From: Mycolicibacterium stellerae
GTDB lineage: Bacteria; Actinomycetota; Actinomycetes; Mycobacteriales; Mycobacteriaceae
DNA: 64,000 bases
Direction: 5' to 3'
Assembly: GCF_003719305.1 (NCBI RefSeq)
Contig: NZ_RARC01000035.1
Coordinates: forward strand, 1-64,000
Under the pieces are notes generated by a model. It was not told where the DNA came from, ran no database searches, and worked only from the letters and a program-made list of their open reading frames with translations. The position numbers and the translations under genes were made by a program. Shown here piece after piece: positions 43,670-52,882 of the stretch (within the stretch, counting starts at the first letter, position 1; each line of letters begins with the position of its first letter).

Positions 43670-45778
43670 ATGGCATACGTGATCGGCGTGGACGTCGGCG
43701 GAACGTTCACCGACGCCGTACTCGACGACGGCTGTGGCATGGTGATCGCGGGCAAGGCACCGTCCACGCCACCGGACTACTCGGCCGGCGTCATCGACGT
43801 CCTCGGCGTGTTGGCCCAACAGCTGGGCCAGTCCGTCGAAGACATGCTGTCCGACGCCCATCACATTGCGCACGGGACGACGTCCTCGCTCAACGCGCTG
43901 GTGATGAACCGGGTTCCCGACATCGGGTTCATCACCACCAAGGGGCACCGCGACTCGATCTTCATCATGAACGTCGAGGGTCGCTACCTCGGCCGCTCCA
44001 CCGAGGAACTACAGAACCCGCTCTGGCAGAGCAAGTCTCACGGCCTGGTGCGCCAGCGCCACGCACTGGAGGTCACCGAGCGGCTGGACCGCGACGGCCG
44101 GGTGGTGGTGGCACTCAACGAGGACGAGGTCCGCAACGCCGTCGTCACCCTGGTCGCCGACGGCATCTCCGCGATCGCGGTGTCGCTGCTGTGGTCATTC
44201 CGCAACCCGGCCCATGAGCGCCGGATCCGTGAGATCGCCCACGAGATCGACCCCGACCTGTTCGTGGCCATCTCCAGCGAAGTGTCACCCCGCATCAGGG
44301 AATTCGCCCGCAACGCCACCACGATCATGAGCACGCAGATCGGACCCGGTCTGCGCGATTACCTCGGCGAGCTGGAAAGCAGATTGCGGGAGCTGGGCAT
44401 GACCGGGCCCCTGCTGGTGATGCAGAGCAACGGCGGCGCCGTCGCGGCAGCGGAGGCTCCGGGAAATGCCATCTCGACGGTCGGATCGGTACTCACCGGC
44501 GGGGTGGTCGGCGCGGTGTCGCTGGGCCGACAACTCGGACACCGCAACATCATCGCCACCGACGCCGGTGGCACCACCTTCCTGGCCGGCCTCATCGTCG
44601 ACGGCGAACCGGTCCGCTCCTCGACCACCGTGATCAACCATCACCCGATCAACGTCCCCACCCTTCAGGTGCACGCCATCGGATCCGGCGGCGGGGCGAT
44701 CGCCTGGCTCGACGCCGGCGGCAATCTGCAGATCGGCCCGCACAGCGCCCAGGCCGTCCCCGGGCCTGCGTGCTACGGCAACGGCGGCACCGAACCCACC
44801 AACACCGACGCCAACCTGGTCTTGGGCATCATCGGAGAACGTGGCCTGCTCGGCGGACGACGGACGCTCGACATCGGCCTGGCCCGTGAGGCGATCCGCA
44901 CCCGCATCGCCGAACCCTTGGGGTTGACCGTCGAAGAGGCCGCGGCCGCGATCTTCGAAGTCCAAAACGCCCAAACCGGTGACCTGCTGCGCAAGACCGT
45001 CGTGGAGGCCGGCCACGACCCGCGCGAGTTCATTGTCTACGCGTTCGGCGGTTCGGGCCCCGCCCACTGCGGGTTCTACGCCCAGGAGATCGGGGCCACC
45101 GACGTCGTGGTGCCGCTCGGACAGGTGGCCTCGGCGTTCTCCGCCTACGGCCTGGCGTCCTCGGACATCGTGTTAGCCAAGGAGCTGTCGGATCCGGCTG
45201 CGATGCCGTTGGATCCCGCACGCGTGCAACGCAACTTCGAGGGCCTGGAGGCCCAGGTCCGGGAGATGCTGGCCCGGCAGGGCTTGACCTTCTCATCGGT
45301 CGAGATCGAGCGGGAGATCGATATGCGCTACTCGATGCAGCTCGCCGAAGTGGCCACCCCCGTCCCCAACGACAGCCTGACCGCCGCCGACGTCGCCGCC
45401 AGCGTCGAGGTGTTCGAGCAGCGCTACGCCGACCTCTACGGCAAGGACAGCGGATTCCGCGAGGCCGGCATCCAGGCCATCACCTACCGGGTGCGCGGCA
45501 CCGGCGTGCTGCCGTTCTCACCCACCCTGCCCGAGGTCAAGCAGGCCGACTCCAGTGATGCCTCCGCGGCCCTGACCGGCACCCGCAAGGTGTGCCTGGG
45601 TGGGCGCGGTGGCTACGTCGACACCGACATTTACGAGTACACCAAGCTGCGCGCCGGGCACGTCCTTGCAGGGCCCGCGGTGATCGAGGTGCCCACCACA
45701 ACCGTCGTGGTGCCCGCAGGCACCACCGGCACCGTCGACCGGCTCGGCAACCTGCACATCGCCGTCGACCACGCCTGA
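43670..45778 (+). CDS. Hydantoinase A/oxoprolinase-family subunit (HyuA; acetone/acetophenone-carboxylase-like)
   Basis: A 702-aa protein from ATG 43670, nine bases after GGAGGG. YVIGVDVGGTFTDAVL is the ATP-binding phosphate-1 loop; HGTTSSLNALV and ATDAGGTTFLAGL continue the ASKHA fold; YAFGGSGPAHCGFYAQ is a family signature. The HyuA/HyuB pair hydrolyses lactams with ATP or carboxylates ketones after ATP-dependent activation. The gamma-like domain on its partner favours the carboxylase type. Confidence 0.9.
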   Translation: MAYVIGVDVGGTFTDAVLDDGCGMVIAGKAPSTPPDYSAGVIDVLGVLAQQLGQSVEDMLSDAHHIAHGTTSSLNALVMNRVPDIGFITTKGHRDSIFIMNVEGRYLGRSTEELQNPLWQSKSHGLVRQRHALEVTERLDRDGRVVVALNEDEVRNAVVTLVADGISAIAVSLLWSFRNPAHERRIREIAHEIDPDLFVAISSEVSPRIREFARNATTIMSTQIGPGLRDYLGELESRLRELGMTGPLLVMQSNGGAVAAAEAPGNAISTVGSVLTGGVVGAVSLGRQLGHRNIIATDAGGTTFLAGLIVDGEPVRSSTTVINHHPINVPTLQVHAIGSGGGAIAWLDAGGNLQIGPHSAQAVPGPACYGNGGTEPTNTDANLVLGIIGERGLLGGRRTLDIGLAREAIRTRIAEPLGLTVEEAAAAIFEVQNAQTGDLLRKTVVEAGHDPREFIVYAFGGSGPAHCGFYAQEIGATDVVVPLGQVASAFSAYGLASSDIVLAKELSDPAAMPLDPARVQRNFEGLEAQVREMLARQGLTFSSVEIEREIDMRYSMQLAEVATPVPNDSLTAADVAASVEVFEQRYADLYGKDSGFREAGIQAITYRVRGTGVLPFSPTLPEVKQADSSDASAALTGTRKVCLGGRGGYVDTDIYEYTKLRAGHVLAGPAVIEVPTTTVVVPAGTTGTVDRLGNLHIAVDHA

Positions 45779-45796
45779 ATAAGAGGAGAAGCCACC

Positions 45797-48115
45797 ATGA
45801 CCGCCCCCATCCCCGGCTCCGAGATCTTCTCCAGCCGACCCATCGACCCCGACACCCTCTCCCGCATGATCGGTGCGACGGTGCCCACCCACACCGTCAC
45901 CCAGGAGCAGATCGACGCCGTCGACCCGCTCACCTACGAGGTGATCCGGCACCGCCTCTGGTCGGTGACCGACGAGATGGGGGAAGCGCTCAAGCGCATG
46001 TCCGGTTCACCCATCGTCACCGACGCCAACGACTTCGACTTCGCCATCAGCGACGAACTCGGCCAAGAGGTGCAGGTCGGCCTGTACAACACCATGCTCG
46101 TGGGCGCCGTGGACCTCGCGATCTACTGGACCCTGCGCCACCGCGCGCAGAACCCCGGAATAGCCGAGGGCGACATGTTCCTGTGCAACGACCCATGGGT
46201 CGGCGGCGGGCTGCACCAAAGCGACGTCATCGTCTACCAACCGGTCTTCCACGACGGCAAGTTGTTCGCCTGGACCAGCGCCATCTGCCACGAGCCCGAC
46301 CTCGGTGGGTCGGGACTGGGGTCCTTCGACCCCTCGGCCAAGGACGTCTTCTCCGAATCCCTGCCCACCCCGCCCATCAAAGTGATGCGCAACCACGAGA
46401 TCCAACGCGACGTCGCCGACGCCTGGATCCGGCGCTCCCGGGTACCGATGCTCGTCGGCCTCGACCTGCGGGCCAAGATCGGCGCCAACACCGTGGGACG
46501 CACCCGGTTGACGTCGGTCATCGAGCAGTACGGTGCCGACACCGTCAAGGCGGTGATGAAGCGGATGATGAACGACGCCGAGACCCGCCTGCGCCACAAG
46601 CTCACCGCCCTGCCCGACGGCACCTGGCGCGCCACCGGCTATCAGGATCAAAGCTCCGTCGGGGACCGCGCCGTGCACAAGATCACCGTCGCCATGACCA
46701 AGAACGGCGACCACCTCACGTTCGACTTCACCGGCACCGACCCCCAGACCGGCGTGATCAACTGCACCTACGCCGGCATGCGCGGCGGCGTGATGCTGGC
46801 GGTGCTGCCGATATTGGCAGGAGACATCCCCTGGTCGGCCGGCGGACTGATGCGATGCTTCGACCTTGTCTCAGAGGAAGGCACCATCAACAACGCCACC
46901 TTCCCGGCCGCGGTCAGCCGCGGCCCAATCGGCCCGGCCTGGCTGACTGGCAACCTCATCGCCGAGTGCCTGGCCCAGATGCTGGACCAACGCATCGAAC
47001 TCGGCAAGAGCGTTCAGGCGTCCTGCTGCGGCACCTGGGACACCGCGGTCATTGCCGGCCTTGACGAACGCAACGACCAGAGCGTCCCGTTCCTCAACAT
47101 CATGATGGAACCCATGGCCGGCGGTTACGGTGCTCGCCCCGTCGCCGACGGCATGGACACCGGCGGCCTGTTCTGCATCCCGATGGGACGCATCCCCGAC
47201 ACCGAGATGACCGAGTTCCTCTATCCACTGCTCACACTGTGGCGCCGCGAGGAGCCCGACTCCGGTGGCGCCGGCCGCATGCGCGGCGGGGTCAGCGCGT
47301 CGGTGGCTGTCACCCCATACGGCAGCAGCCTGCCCATGGGCCTGGTCTTCGCCTCCGCAGGCAAGGCCATCGCCCAGAACAACGGCCTGGCCGGCGGCCA
47401 GCCCGGCAACACCGGATTGGAGATCCTCGCGCGCGACGCCGGTATCGCCGAGATGCTCGCCCAAGGCCGGCTGCCTGGCGACCTCGCCGATTTGGGGGGC
47501 ACCCGCGAGATCGGCGCCTGCTACGCCGAAAGTTACCTTGCCCCAGGCGAAGTGCTCTACATGCACTGGCAAGGAGGCGGCGGTTACGGCGACCCGTTGC
47601 GCCGCGAACCCGCTGCCGTCGCCCGCGACGTCGTCAACGGCAAGGTCAGCGCCGAAGGTGCCCGCATCAATTACGGCGTCGTCGTCGCCGATGGTGACTT
47701 CGACACCGCAGCCACCGCGGCGCTGCGCGACGACATCCGTGCCGAGCGACGCAGCCGCTCCGACATCCCCCAAACCCAGCAGGCGAACGTTCACCCCGAA
47801 ACCGGCCGGCGCATCGACGACAACCTCGCCGAGATCACCATCGGAGACGCCCGCGTGATCGCCTGCGCGCATTGCGGCCGACTGCTCGGAGACAGCAAGA
47901 CCGGCCGACTCGATCTGGCCCGCTACGAGGGCCCCTCCACCGACGCCGGACCCCAAGTCACCTCCGACCCGACCGAATACATCGACACTCCAGTGGTTTT
48001 CAGGCAACTGTGCTGCCCGGGCTGCTGGACTGCCGTTTATTCCGGCATCGTCCCCGCCGATCACCCCGACCACGTCTCCGACCTGGCCCGACTGCTCCCG
48101 GCGGTCGCCGAGTGA
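45797..48115 (+). CDS. Hydantoinase B/oxoprolinase subunit fused to an acetone-carboxylase-gamma-like zinc domain
   Basis: A 772-aa protein. Residues ~30-600 are HyuB: YEVIRHRLWSVTDEMGEAL, SDELGQEVQVGLYNTML, GDMFLCNDPWVGGGLHQSDV, and HWQGGGGYGDPLRREP near 600. The C-terminal ~110 residues hold CAHCGRLL (C690, C693) and QLCCPGCWTAVYSG (C740, C743), a zinc pattern of the small gamma subunit of acetone/acetophenone carboxylases, usually a separate gene. The stop overlaps the ligase GTG (GTGA). The fused enzyme would carboxylate a ketone with ATP and bicarbonate, or open a lactam. Confidence 0.88.
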   Translation: MTAPIPGSEIFSSRPIDPDTLSRMIGATVPTHTVTQEQIDAVDPLTYEVIRHRLWSVTDEMGEALKRMSGSPIVTDANDFDFAISDELGQEVQVGLYNTMLVGAVDLAIYWTLRHRAQNPGIAEGDMFLCNDPWVGGGLHQSDVIVYQPVFHDGKLFAWTSAICHEPDLGGSGLGSFDPSAKDVFSESLPTPPIKVMRNHEIQRDVADAWIRRSRVPMLVGLDLRAKIGANTVGRTRLTSVIEQYGADTVKAVMKRMMNDAETRLRHKLTALPDGTWRATGYQDQSSVGDRAVHKITVAMTKNGDHLTFDFTGTDPQTGVINCTYAGMRGGVMLAVLPILAGDIPWSAGGLMRCFDLVSEEGTINNATFPAAVSRGPIGPAWLTGNLIAECLAQMLDQRIELGKSVQASCCGTWDTAVIAGLDERNDQSVPFLNIMMEPMAGGYGARPVADGMDTGGLFCIPMGRIPDTEMTEFLYPLLTLWRREEPDSGGAGRMRGGVSASVAVTPYGSSLPMGLVFASAGKAIAQNNGLAGGQPGNTGLEILARDAGIAEMLAQGRLPGDLADLGGTREIGACYAESYLAPGEVLYMHWQGGGGYGDPLRREPAAVARDVVNGKVSAEGARINYGVVVADGDFDTAATAALRDDIRAERRSRSDIPQTQQANVHPETGRRIDDNLAEITIGDARVIACAHCGRLLGDSKTGRLDLARYEGPSTDAGPQVTSDPTEYIDTPVVFRQLCCPGCWTAVYSGIVPADHPDHVSDLARLLPAVAE

Positions 48116-49878
48116 ACGCAGTGATGCCAGCGCACAGACCCACGACGCCCTACGGCTGGAACGGCCGACTCGTGCCGTATCCCGCCGATCGTGCCCGCCA
48201 CTACCGCCAGACCGGCCAATGGAGCGACGCCCCGACCAGTGCTCGCCTCCATGAGACCGCGGTGCGCCACGGCGACCGCGTCGCGCTCATCACCGCCGAC
48301 GCCACCTTCACCTACCGCCAACTCGACGAGCGCACAGACCAGGTCGCCGCCGCGCTCACCGCGCTCGGTCTGCGCCGCCTGGACCCCGTCCTGTTCCAAG
48401 TCACCAACAAAGCCCACGCCGTGATCGCCTGGTACGGATGCCTCAAGGCGGGCCTCATCCCGGTGGCTACCCTCGCCGCGCACCGGGCACACGAAATCGG
48501 GCACATCAGCGCCAAGGTCGGCGCGGTGGCCCACATCGTCGAGGCCGGATTGAAGTTCGATCTGGTCGCTTTTGCCCACGACGTCGCCCGTGAGCATCCA
48601 ACTCTTCGCCACGTCCTGACCATCGAGGCACCCTTTACCGCCGACGGCACCACCCGCATCGAGGACCTGGGATCCGAGGTCGACCCGGCCACCGCCCGCG
48701 CCTTGGTCGAATCGGTCGAAGTCCAGACCGATCCCGGCGACGTCGCGGTCTTCCAACTCTCCGGCGGGACCACCGGGGTGCCGAAGGTCATCCCACGCAT
48801 CCACGCCGAGTACTGGAACAACGCATTGTTCTACGCGCAGGCCCTGGGCTGGACTCCCGAAACCAAAGTGGCGCACCTGATTCCACTCATCCACAACGCC
48901 GGCATATCCTGCGCACTGCACGCGACCCACGCCGTCGGCGCCGCCCTGGTCGTGGCGACACCGGACGCATCCTCGGCATTCGAGTTGATGGCCCGCCACG
49001 AGGTGACCGACGCGCTGTTCGGCCACGGCCACTACCAAGCGGTGCAGTGGCCCGAGTTCGACAAGGCCCGCCGCACTCTGCGTCGGGCGATACTGTCCGG
49101 CGCCAAGGTCAGCCACGACCTATTCCGTCGCGTCGACGATGGCGAGCACCGTTGGGCGGGACAGCTCTTCGGGATGTCCGAGGGCCTGTTCACGGTCACC
49201 CCGCTCGATGCCCCCGAGGTCGCCCGCAGGGAAACCGTCGGGGTGCCCATCGCCCCGTCGGATGAGGTGAGGATCCTCGACCCGTCCAGTGAGCAGGAGG
49301 TCCCCGCCGGCGCGGTCGGCGAATTGTGTTGCCGCGGGCCGTACACGATCCCGGGCTACTTCGATGCGGCCGACCACAACGCGACCGCCTTTACCTCCGA
49401 CGGGTTCTACCGCACGGGCGATCTGGCCTCGATCCGCGAAATCGACGGACGCGGTTACGTGTGTATCGAAGGGCGCATCAAGGACCTGATCAACCGCGGC
49501 GGGGAGAAGATCAACGCCGAGGAGATCGAGGTGCTGCTGCTTCGGGATCCCCGCATCGCGGCCGCCGCCGTGGTCGCCATGCCTGATCTGCGGCTCGGCG
49601 AGCGCGCCTGCGCCTACCTGGTCTCGAACGACGGCGCCGAGCTGACCATGCCGCAGGTGCAGTCGCACCTCGACGGCCTCGGGGTCGCCAAGTACAAGTG
49701 GCCCGAACGGCTGCAGTGGACGGAAGCCCTGCCGCTGACCAACGTCGGAAAGATCGACAAGAAACGGCTCCGCGCAGACATCGCGGCACTCCTGGAGGCC
49801 GAGGCGGCGACATCGGTTGCGCGAGTTGTTGATTCGTTCGGCAACCGCGCGTCGGTACGCGAAAGGCGTGACGCATGA
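48112..49878 (+). CDS. Aryl-AMP ligase (2,3-dihydroxybenzoate/salicylate-AMP-ligase-like)
   Basis: A 588-aa ANL enzyme from GTG 48112 (ATG 48124 is an alternative). The P-loop is SGGTTGVPK (from Ser217), GMSEG the A5 motif, FYRTGDLASI the A7 Asp, GRIKDLINRGGEKINAEEIE the hinge, and GKIDKKRLR carries the A10 Lys. The N-terminus (LVPYPADRARHYRQTGQW) resembles EntE/DhbE/SdgA-type ligases for hydroxybenzoates. It would activate an aromatic acid as AMP or CoA ester for the next enzyme. Confidence 0.9.
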   Translation: MNAVMPAHRPTTPYGWNGRLVPYPADRARHYRQTGQWSDAPTSARLHETAVRHGDRVALITADATFTYRQLDERTDQVAAALTALGLRRLDPVLFQVTNKAHAVIAWYGCLKAGLIPVATLAAHRAHEIGHISAKVGAVAHIVEAGLKFDLVAFAHDVAREHPTLRHVLTIEAPFTADGTTRIEDLGSEVDPATARALVESVEVQTDPGDVAVFQLSGGTTGVPKVIPRIHAEYWNNALFYAQALGWTPETKVAHLIPLIHNAGISCALHATHAVGAALVVATPDASSAFELMARHEVTDALFGHGHYQAVQWPEFDKARRTLRRAILSGAKVSHDLFRRVDDGEHRWAGQLFGMSEGLFTVTPLDAPEVARRETVGVPIAPSDEVRILDPSSEQEVPAGAVGELCCRGPYTIPGYFDAADHNATAFTSDGFYRTGDLASIREIDGRGYVCIEGRIKDLINRGGEKINAEEIEVLLLRDPRIAAAAVVAMPDLRLGERACAYLVSNDGAELTMPQVQSHLDGLGVAKYKWPERLQWTEALPLTNVGKIDKKRLRADIAALLEAEAATSVARVVDSFGNRASVRERRDA

Positions 49879-51413
49879 AGTTGAAGACGATCGCGGTCCT
49901 GGGAGGTGGCCCGGGCGGTCTGTACGTGGCGCGGTTGCTCAAACTGAGCCACCCCGACGCCCAGGTGACCTTGTACGACCAGGGAGTGCCGGAGAAGACC
50001 TTCGGGTTTGGTGTCGGATTGGCCTCGCGCACCCAACGCAACCTGCGTTTGGCCGACACCGCGTCGCTCGACGCGATCGTCGCCGCGTCGCACCCGCACG
50101 ACATGTCCATGCGCGTCGGCGACCAGCACGCACGGCTGGCTCACGGCGAGTTGCTGGCCATCGGGAGGGCTACCCTCCTGGGCGTGCTGCAGCGATTCGC
50201 GCAGGATGCCGGGGTGCAACTGCGGTTCGACGAGCGACGATCGGTGGCCGATCTCGACGCCGATCTGATCGTCGCCGCCGACGGGATCAACAGCACCACC
50301 CGCAGCGAATTGGCAGACGACTTCAAGCCCGACATTGCCGAGGGGCAGGGACTGTACCTGTGGTGTGGCACCGAATTCGCGCTGCCGAGTGCGGTATTCA
50401 CCCCGGTCACCACCGAGCACGGGTCCTTCGTCGCCCACGCCTACCCGTACGCCGCCGACCGCAGCACGTTCTTGATCGAAACCGACGAATCGACTTGGCG
50501 GCGAGCGGGATTCGAGGAAACAACCCGTGACACGCCGGCGACTCGGACCGACCAGGCCTCGCTCGACTACCTCCAGGAGGCCTTCTCCGACGCGCTGCAC
50601 GGGCATCGGCTGATCGGCAACCGCACGCGCTGGATGCGGTTTCGCACCGTGCGCTGCGACACGTGGCACACAGGCAACGTGGTACTGCTCGGAGACGCCG
50701 CGCACACCGCCCACTATTCGATCGGGTCGGGCACCAAGCTGGCAATGGAGGACGCCATCGCGCTCGACCGCGCGATCGTCGCCGCCGACACCCTCGACGA
50801 GGCGTTCGACGCCTATGAACAGGATCGCCGTCCGGCTGTCGACCACCTGCAGTCGATCGCCCTGCGCTCGATGCTGTGGTGGGATTCGTTTCCCGACCGC
50901 ATGACCACGATGCCGGTCGAGCAGTTGATGCTCGCTTACATGACACGCGCAGGCAAGGTCACGGTGGAACGCTTCGCCGAATCGGCTCCGCACGTCGCGC
51001 GCAGGGGAGTGGCCGCCTATGCCGCCGTCAGCGAGGACGACGTTCCCCCCTCGGGCGACCTGGTCGACTGGATCCTCGGTCGGCCCTTGATCCGTGGCTC
51101 ACGCCGATTCGACGGCCGAGTAGTGCCCCGAACGATCGGTGCCGAGCCCACCACGCATCGCGTCGACGTCGGCACGGCACCGGCATGGGGGGACGACGCC
51201 GACCGACTGCTCACTGGGTTACCGCCTGCCGAGATCTACCAGCTTGCCGGGCCTGCGGACCGCGAATCTTTGCTCAACCGCTTCGATTTCGCCGAACGGC
51301 TGCGCCGTGCCACGGGGGCGCTGGTGGCGGTCGACGTGCCGGAGGATCTGCGCGCAGACGCAGCGGCCGCGTTGGTCAGCGGACGCGCCGACCTCGTCAG
51401 TCTCACCGGCTGA
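49875..51413 (+). CDS. FAD-dependent monooxygenase, salicylyl-CoA/anthraniloyl-CoA hydroxylase-like
   Basis: A 512-aa flavoprotein: IAVLGGGPGGLYVARLLK (FAD ADP-binding), the KTFGFGVGLASRT segment seen in 2-aminobenzoyl-CoA and salicylyl-CoA hydroxylases, the DG motif LIVAADGINS, and LLGDAAHTAHYSIGSGTKLA for the flavin ribityl. SdgA/SdgC in Streptomyces act as ligase plus hydroxylase turning salicylate into gentisyl-CoA; this gene follows an SdgA-like ligase by ATGA overlap, so a similar CoA-bound hydroxylation is likely. The C-terminal ~120 residues are diverged. Confidence 0.88.
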   Translation: MKLKTIAVLGGGPGGLYVARLLKLSHPDAQVTLYDQGVPEKTFGFGVGLASRTQRNLRLADTASLDAIVAASHPHDMSMRVGDQHARLAHGELLAIGRATLLGVLQRFAQDAGVQLRFDERRSVADLDADLIVAADGINSTTRSELADDFKPDIAEGQGLYLWCGTEFALPSAVFTPVTTEHGSFVAHAYPYAADRSTFLIETDESTWRRAGFEETTRDTPATRTDQASLDYLQEAFSDALHGHRLIGNRTRWMRFRTVRCDTWHTGNVVLLGDAAHTAHYSIGSGTKLAMEDAIALDRAIVAADTLDEAFDAYEQDRRPAVDHLQSIALRSMLWWDSFPDRMTTMPVEQLMLAYMTRAGKVTVERFAESAPHVARRGVAAYAAVSEDDVPPSGDLVDWILGRPLIRGSRRFDGRVVPRTIGAEPTTHRVDVGTAPAWGDDADRLLTGLPPAEIYQLAGPADRESLLNRFDFAERLRRATGALVAVDVPEDLRADAAAALVSGRADLVSLTG

Positions 51414-51426
51414 CCGCGTTCGCGGC

Positions 51427-51720
51427 GTGCGCTGGTTCTCCGTCCCCGCGGAGGCCGGGCTCACCACTGTCCACCGTGACTTCGTCGACGAGGGTCGGGC
51501 CGCGGCCCAGATGCTGATCGACGTCGGTGCCGACGCGCCGCGCACACTCATCTTTCCCACGTCCCTCGTCGTACGTACGACGTTCGTCTATGCCTACGGG
51601 TTCGCCGAGGACATCGACTCCAGCCACGCGCTCTATGCCAGCCTGGTGATGCAGATGGTGCGGGCGTCGGAGGCCTACATCGGCTCGATAACCCTCAATC
51701 GATTTGAAGCTCCTGCGTAG
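51427..51720 (+). pseudogene. C-terminal remnant of a LacI-family regulator
   Basis: About 97 codons beginning at GTG 51427. GLTTVHRDFVDEGRAAAQML and RTLIFPTSLVVRTT match the end of LacI-type sensor domains (xLTTVRqpxxxxGraAaxxLl...PtxLvvRxS). The HTH and the first half of the sensor domain are absent, and the tail after that (~45 residues) is of another origin. It cannot bind DNA. It lies right after the monooxygenase gene. Confidence 0.6.
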
Positions 51721-51845
51721 ACGCAGCGATCGACCGGAACCAACCGTCCGGGGCGTCGGAGGCTGGAGCAGCAGAGCTCGTGTCGCAAACGCCCTCGGGG
51801 TTGCCCGATCAGAGGAGCAGGCGCGTCACACGGGTAGACGAAGAC

Positions 51846-52379
51846 TCAGCCCCCTGCCGAACCTTCGTCGATTGCGAGGTGCCGCTTGCCAGCCTCACAC
51901 AACAACTCGAACGCGCCGTTGCCGACCATGCGCACCGTGCGAGCTACCACGCGCCAGCCAACGTCGGCGCGTTGCAGCGACCACACATTGACCCCGACCC
52001 GATGTACGCGGTAGCCCTGCGAGTCGCCATGGTTGGCGAGGTGCTGGATTTCGCCGTGTGAATCGGGAGTCATCAGAGCGATGTACGAGACGGCGGTAGC
52101 TTTGTCACCGTCCAAGTCGACTAGCGGCAGATTACCGAAGTGCGCCAAACCAACGTCGATGGCCTTCCGGTGCTCGGCACGCCCTAGCACCTCTGCCATG
52201 GCGTTTCGGTCGTGTGCCTCGCCACCGTTGCCGCGATCGACGACGACGTCTTCGGCGTAGAACACGTCGACCAGGGCACGATCACCGGTGTCCCCCGTCA
52301 GGGGATGGGTGGCTATTAGGTTGTAGATCTCCAGACGGTCTTCGATCAAGCGAATCCGCTCTTCGATGGATGAGGACAA
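51846..52379 (-). CDS. SnoaL/NTF2-fold protein
   Basis: A 177-aa protein with RLIEDRLEIYNLIATHPLTG and DRALVDVFYAEDVVVDRGNG at the start and WSLQRADVGWRVVARTVRMV in the sheet, the common SnoaL_4/ring-hydroxylating-beta fold. Members act as dehydratases, isomerases or small dioxygenase subunits. It stands alone, flanked by remnants. Confidence 0.82.
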   Translation of the reverse strand: MSSSIEERIRLIEDRLEIYNLIATHPLTGDTGDRALVDVFYAEDVVVDRGNGGEAHDRNAMAEVLGRAEHRKAIDVGLAHFGNLPLVDLDGDKATAVSYIALMTPDSHGEIQHLANHGDSQGYRVHRVGVNVWSLQRADVGWRVVARTVRMVGNGAFELLCEAGKRHLAIDEGSAGG

Positions 52380-52423
52380 AGCGTGACTCCTTCACCTAGA
52401 CGAATCACCGACTGACAGTCTTC

Positions 52424-52549
52424 TTACGGCTTTTCAGCTTCACCACGCACCTCGATCAGCAACGCAGGATGGGGTGGCAGTTCCTCCACGACCGCAACGT
52501 TCGAGGGTTCCGCTGCTATTCCCGCAGCCCGACGCCTGAGACCTTCGCG
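52424..52549 (-). pseudogene. Possible C-terminal remnant of a RidA-like protein
   Basis: A 41-codon stretch with no start, bounded by TGA upstream, ends SNVAVVEELPPHPALLIEV and a short tail. The VxxLPxPxaLxEIE pattern resembles the end of RidA/YjgF proteins. Nothing else of the gene is visible. On the other strand near 52600-52711 a second fragment (LAEHDRVKWGVIAEVAGLV) is too short to assign. Confidence 0.3.
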
Positions 52550-52794
52550 TCATGCGTTTGCTCTGCGGTGCGGGCACCAGATGGTCGAGCATAGGGGCGC
52601 CAAGAGATGGCTGGCACGCCGACCTCGCGTCGCACAAGAGATGCTCACAGCTCGCTGAACACGACCGAGTCAAGTGGGGCGTGATCGCCGAAGTCGCGGG
52701 GCTCGTGCGGTGAATATCGGCAGTCCCGGCGAGCGCCGAAGTTTTGGCAAAGTAGTTCGGCGATTCCTGTCAATCTCCACAGATTATTTCGGGA

Positions 52795-52814
52795 AAGCGC
52801 TTGCGCAAGCGCTT
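52795..52814. promoter_or_regulatory. Perfect 20-bp LacI-type operator of the sugar operon
   Basis: AAGCGCTTGCGCAAGCGCTT is a perfect palindrome made of overlapping AAGCGCTT and TTGCGCAA sites, the classical CG-centred LacI/GalR recognition pattern. It lies 68 bases before the first gene of the operon, whose sixth gene is a LacI-family regulator. Confidence 0.75.
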
Positions 52815-52882
52815 GCGTAGTTCATAGGCTCCTGACGAACGCACTGAGTGATCGGCGTCACACCGAGGACAAGGGAGTCCAC

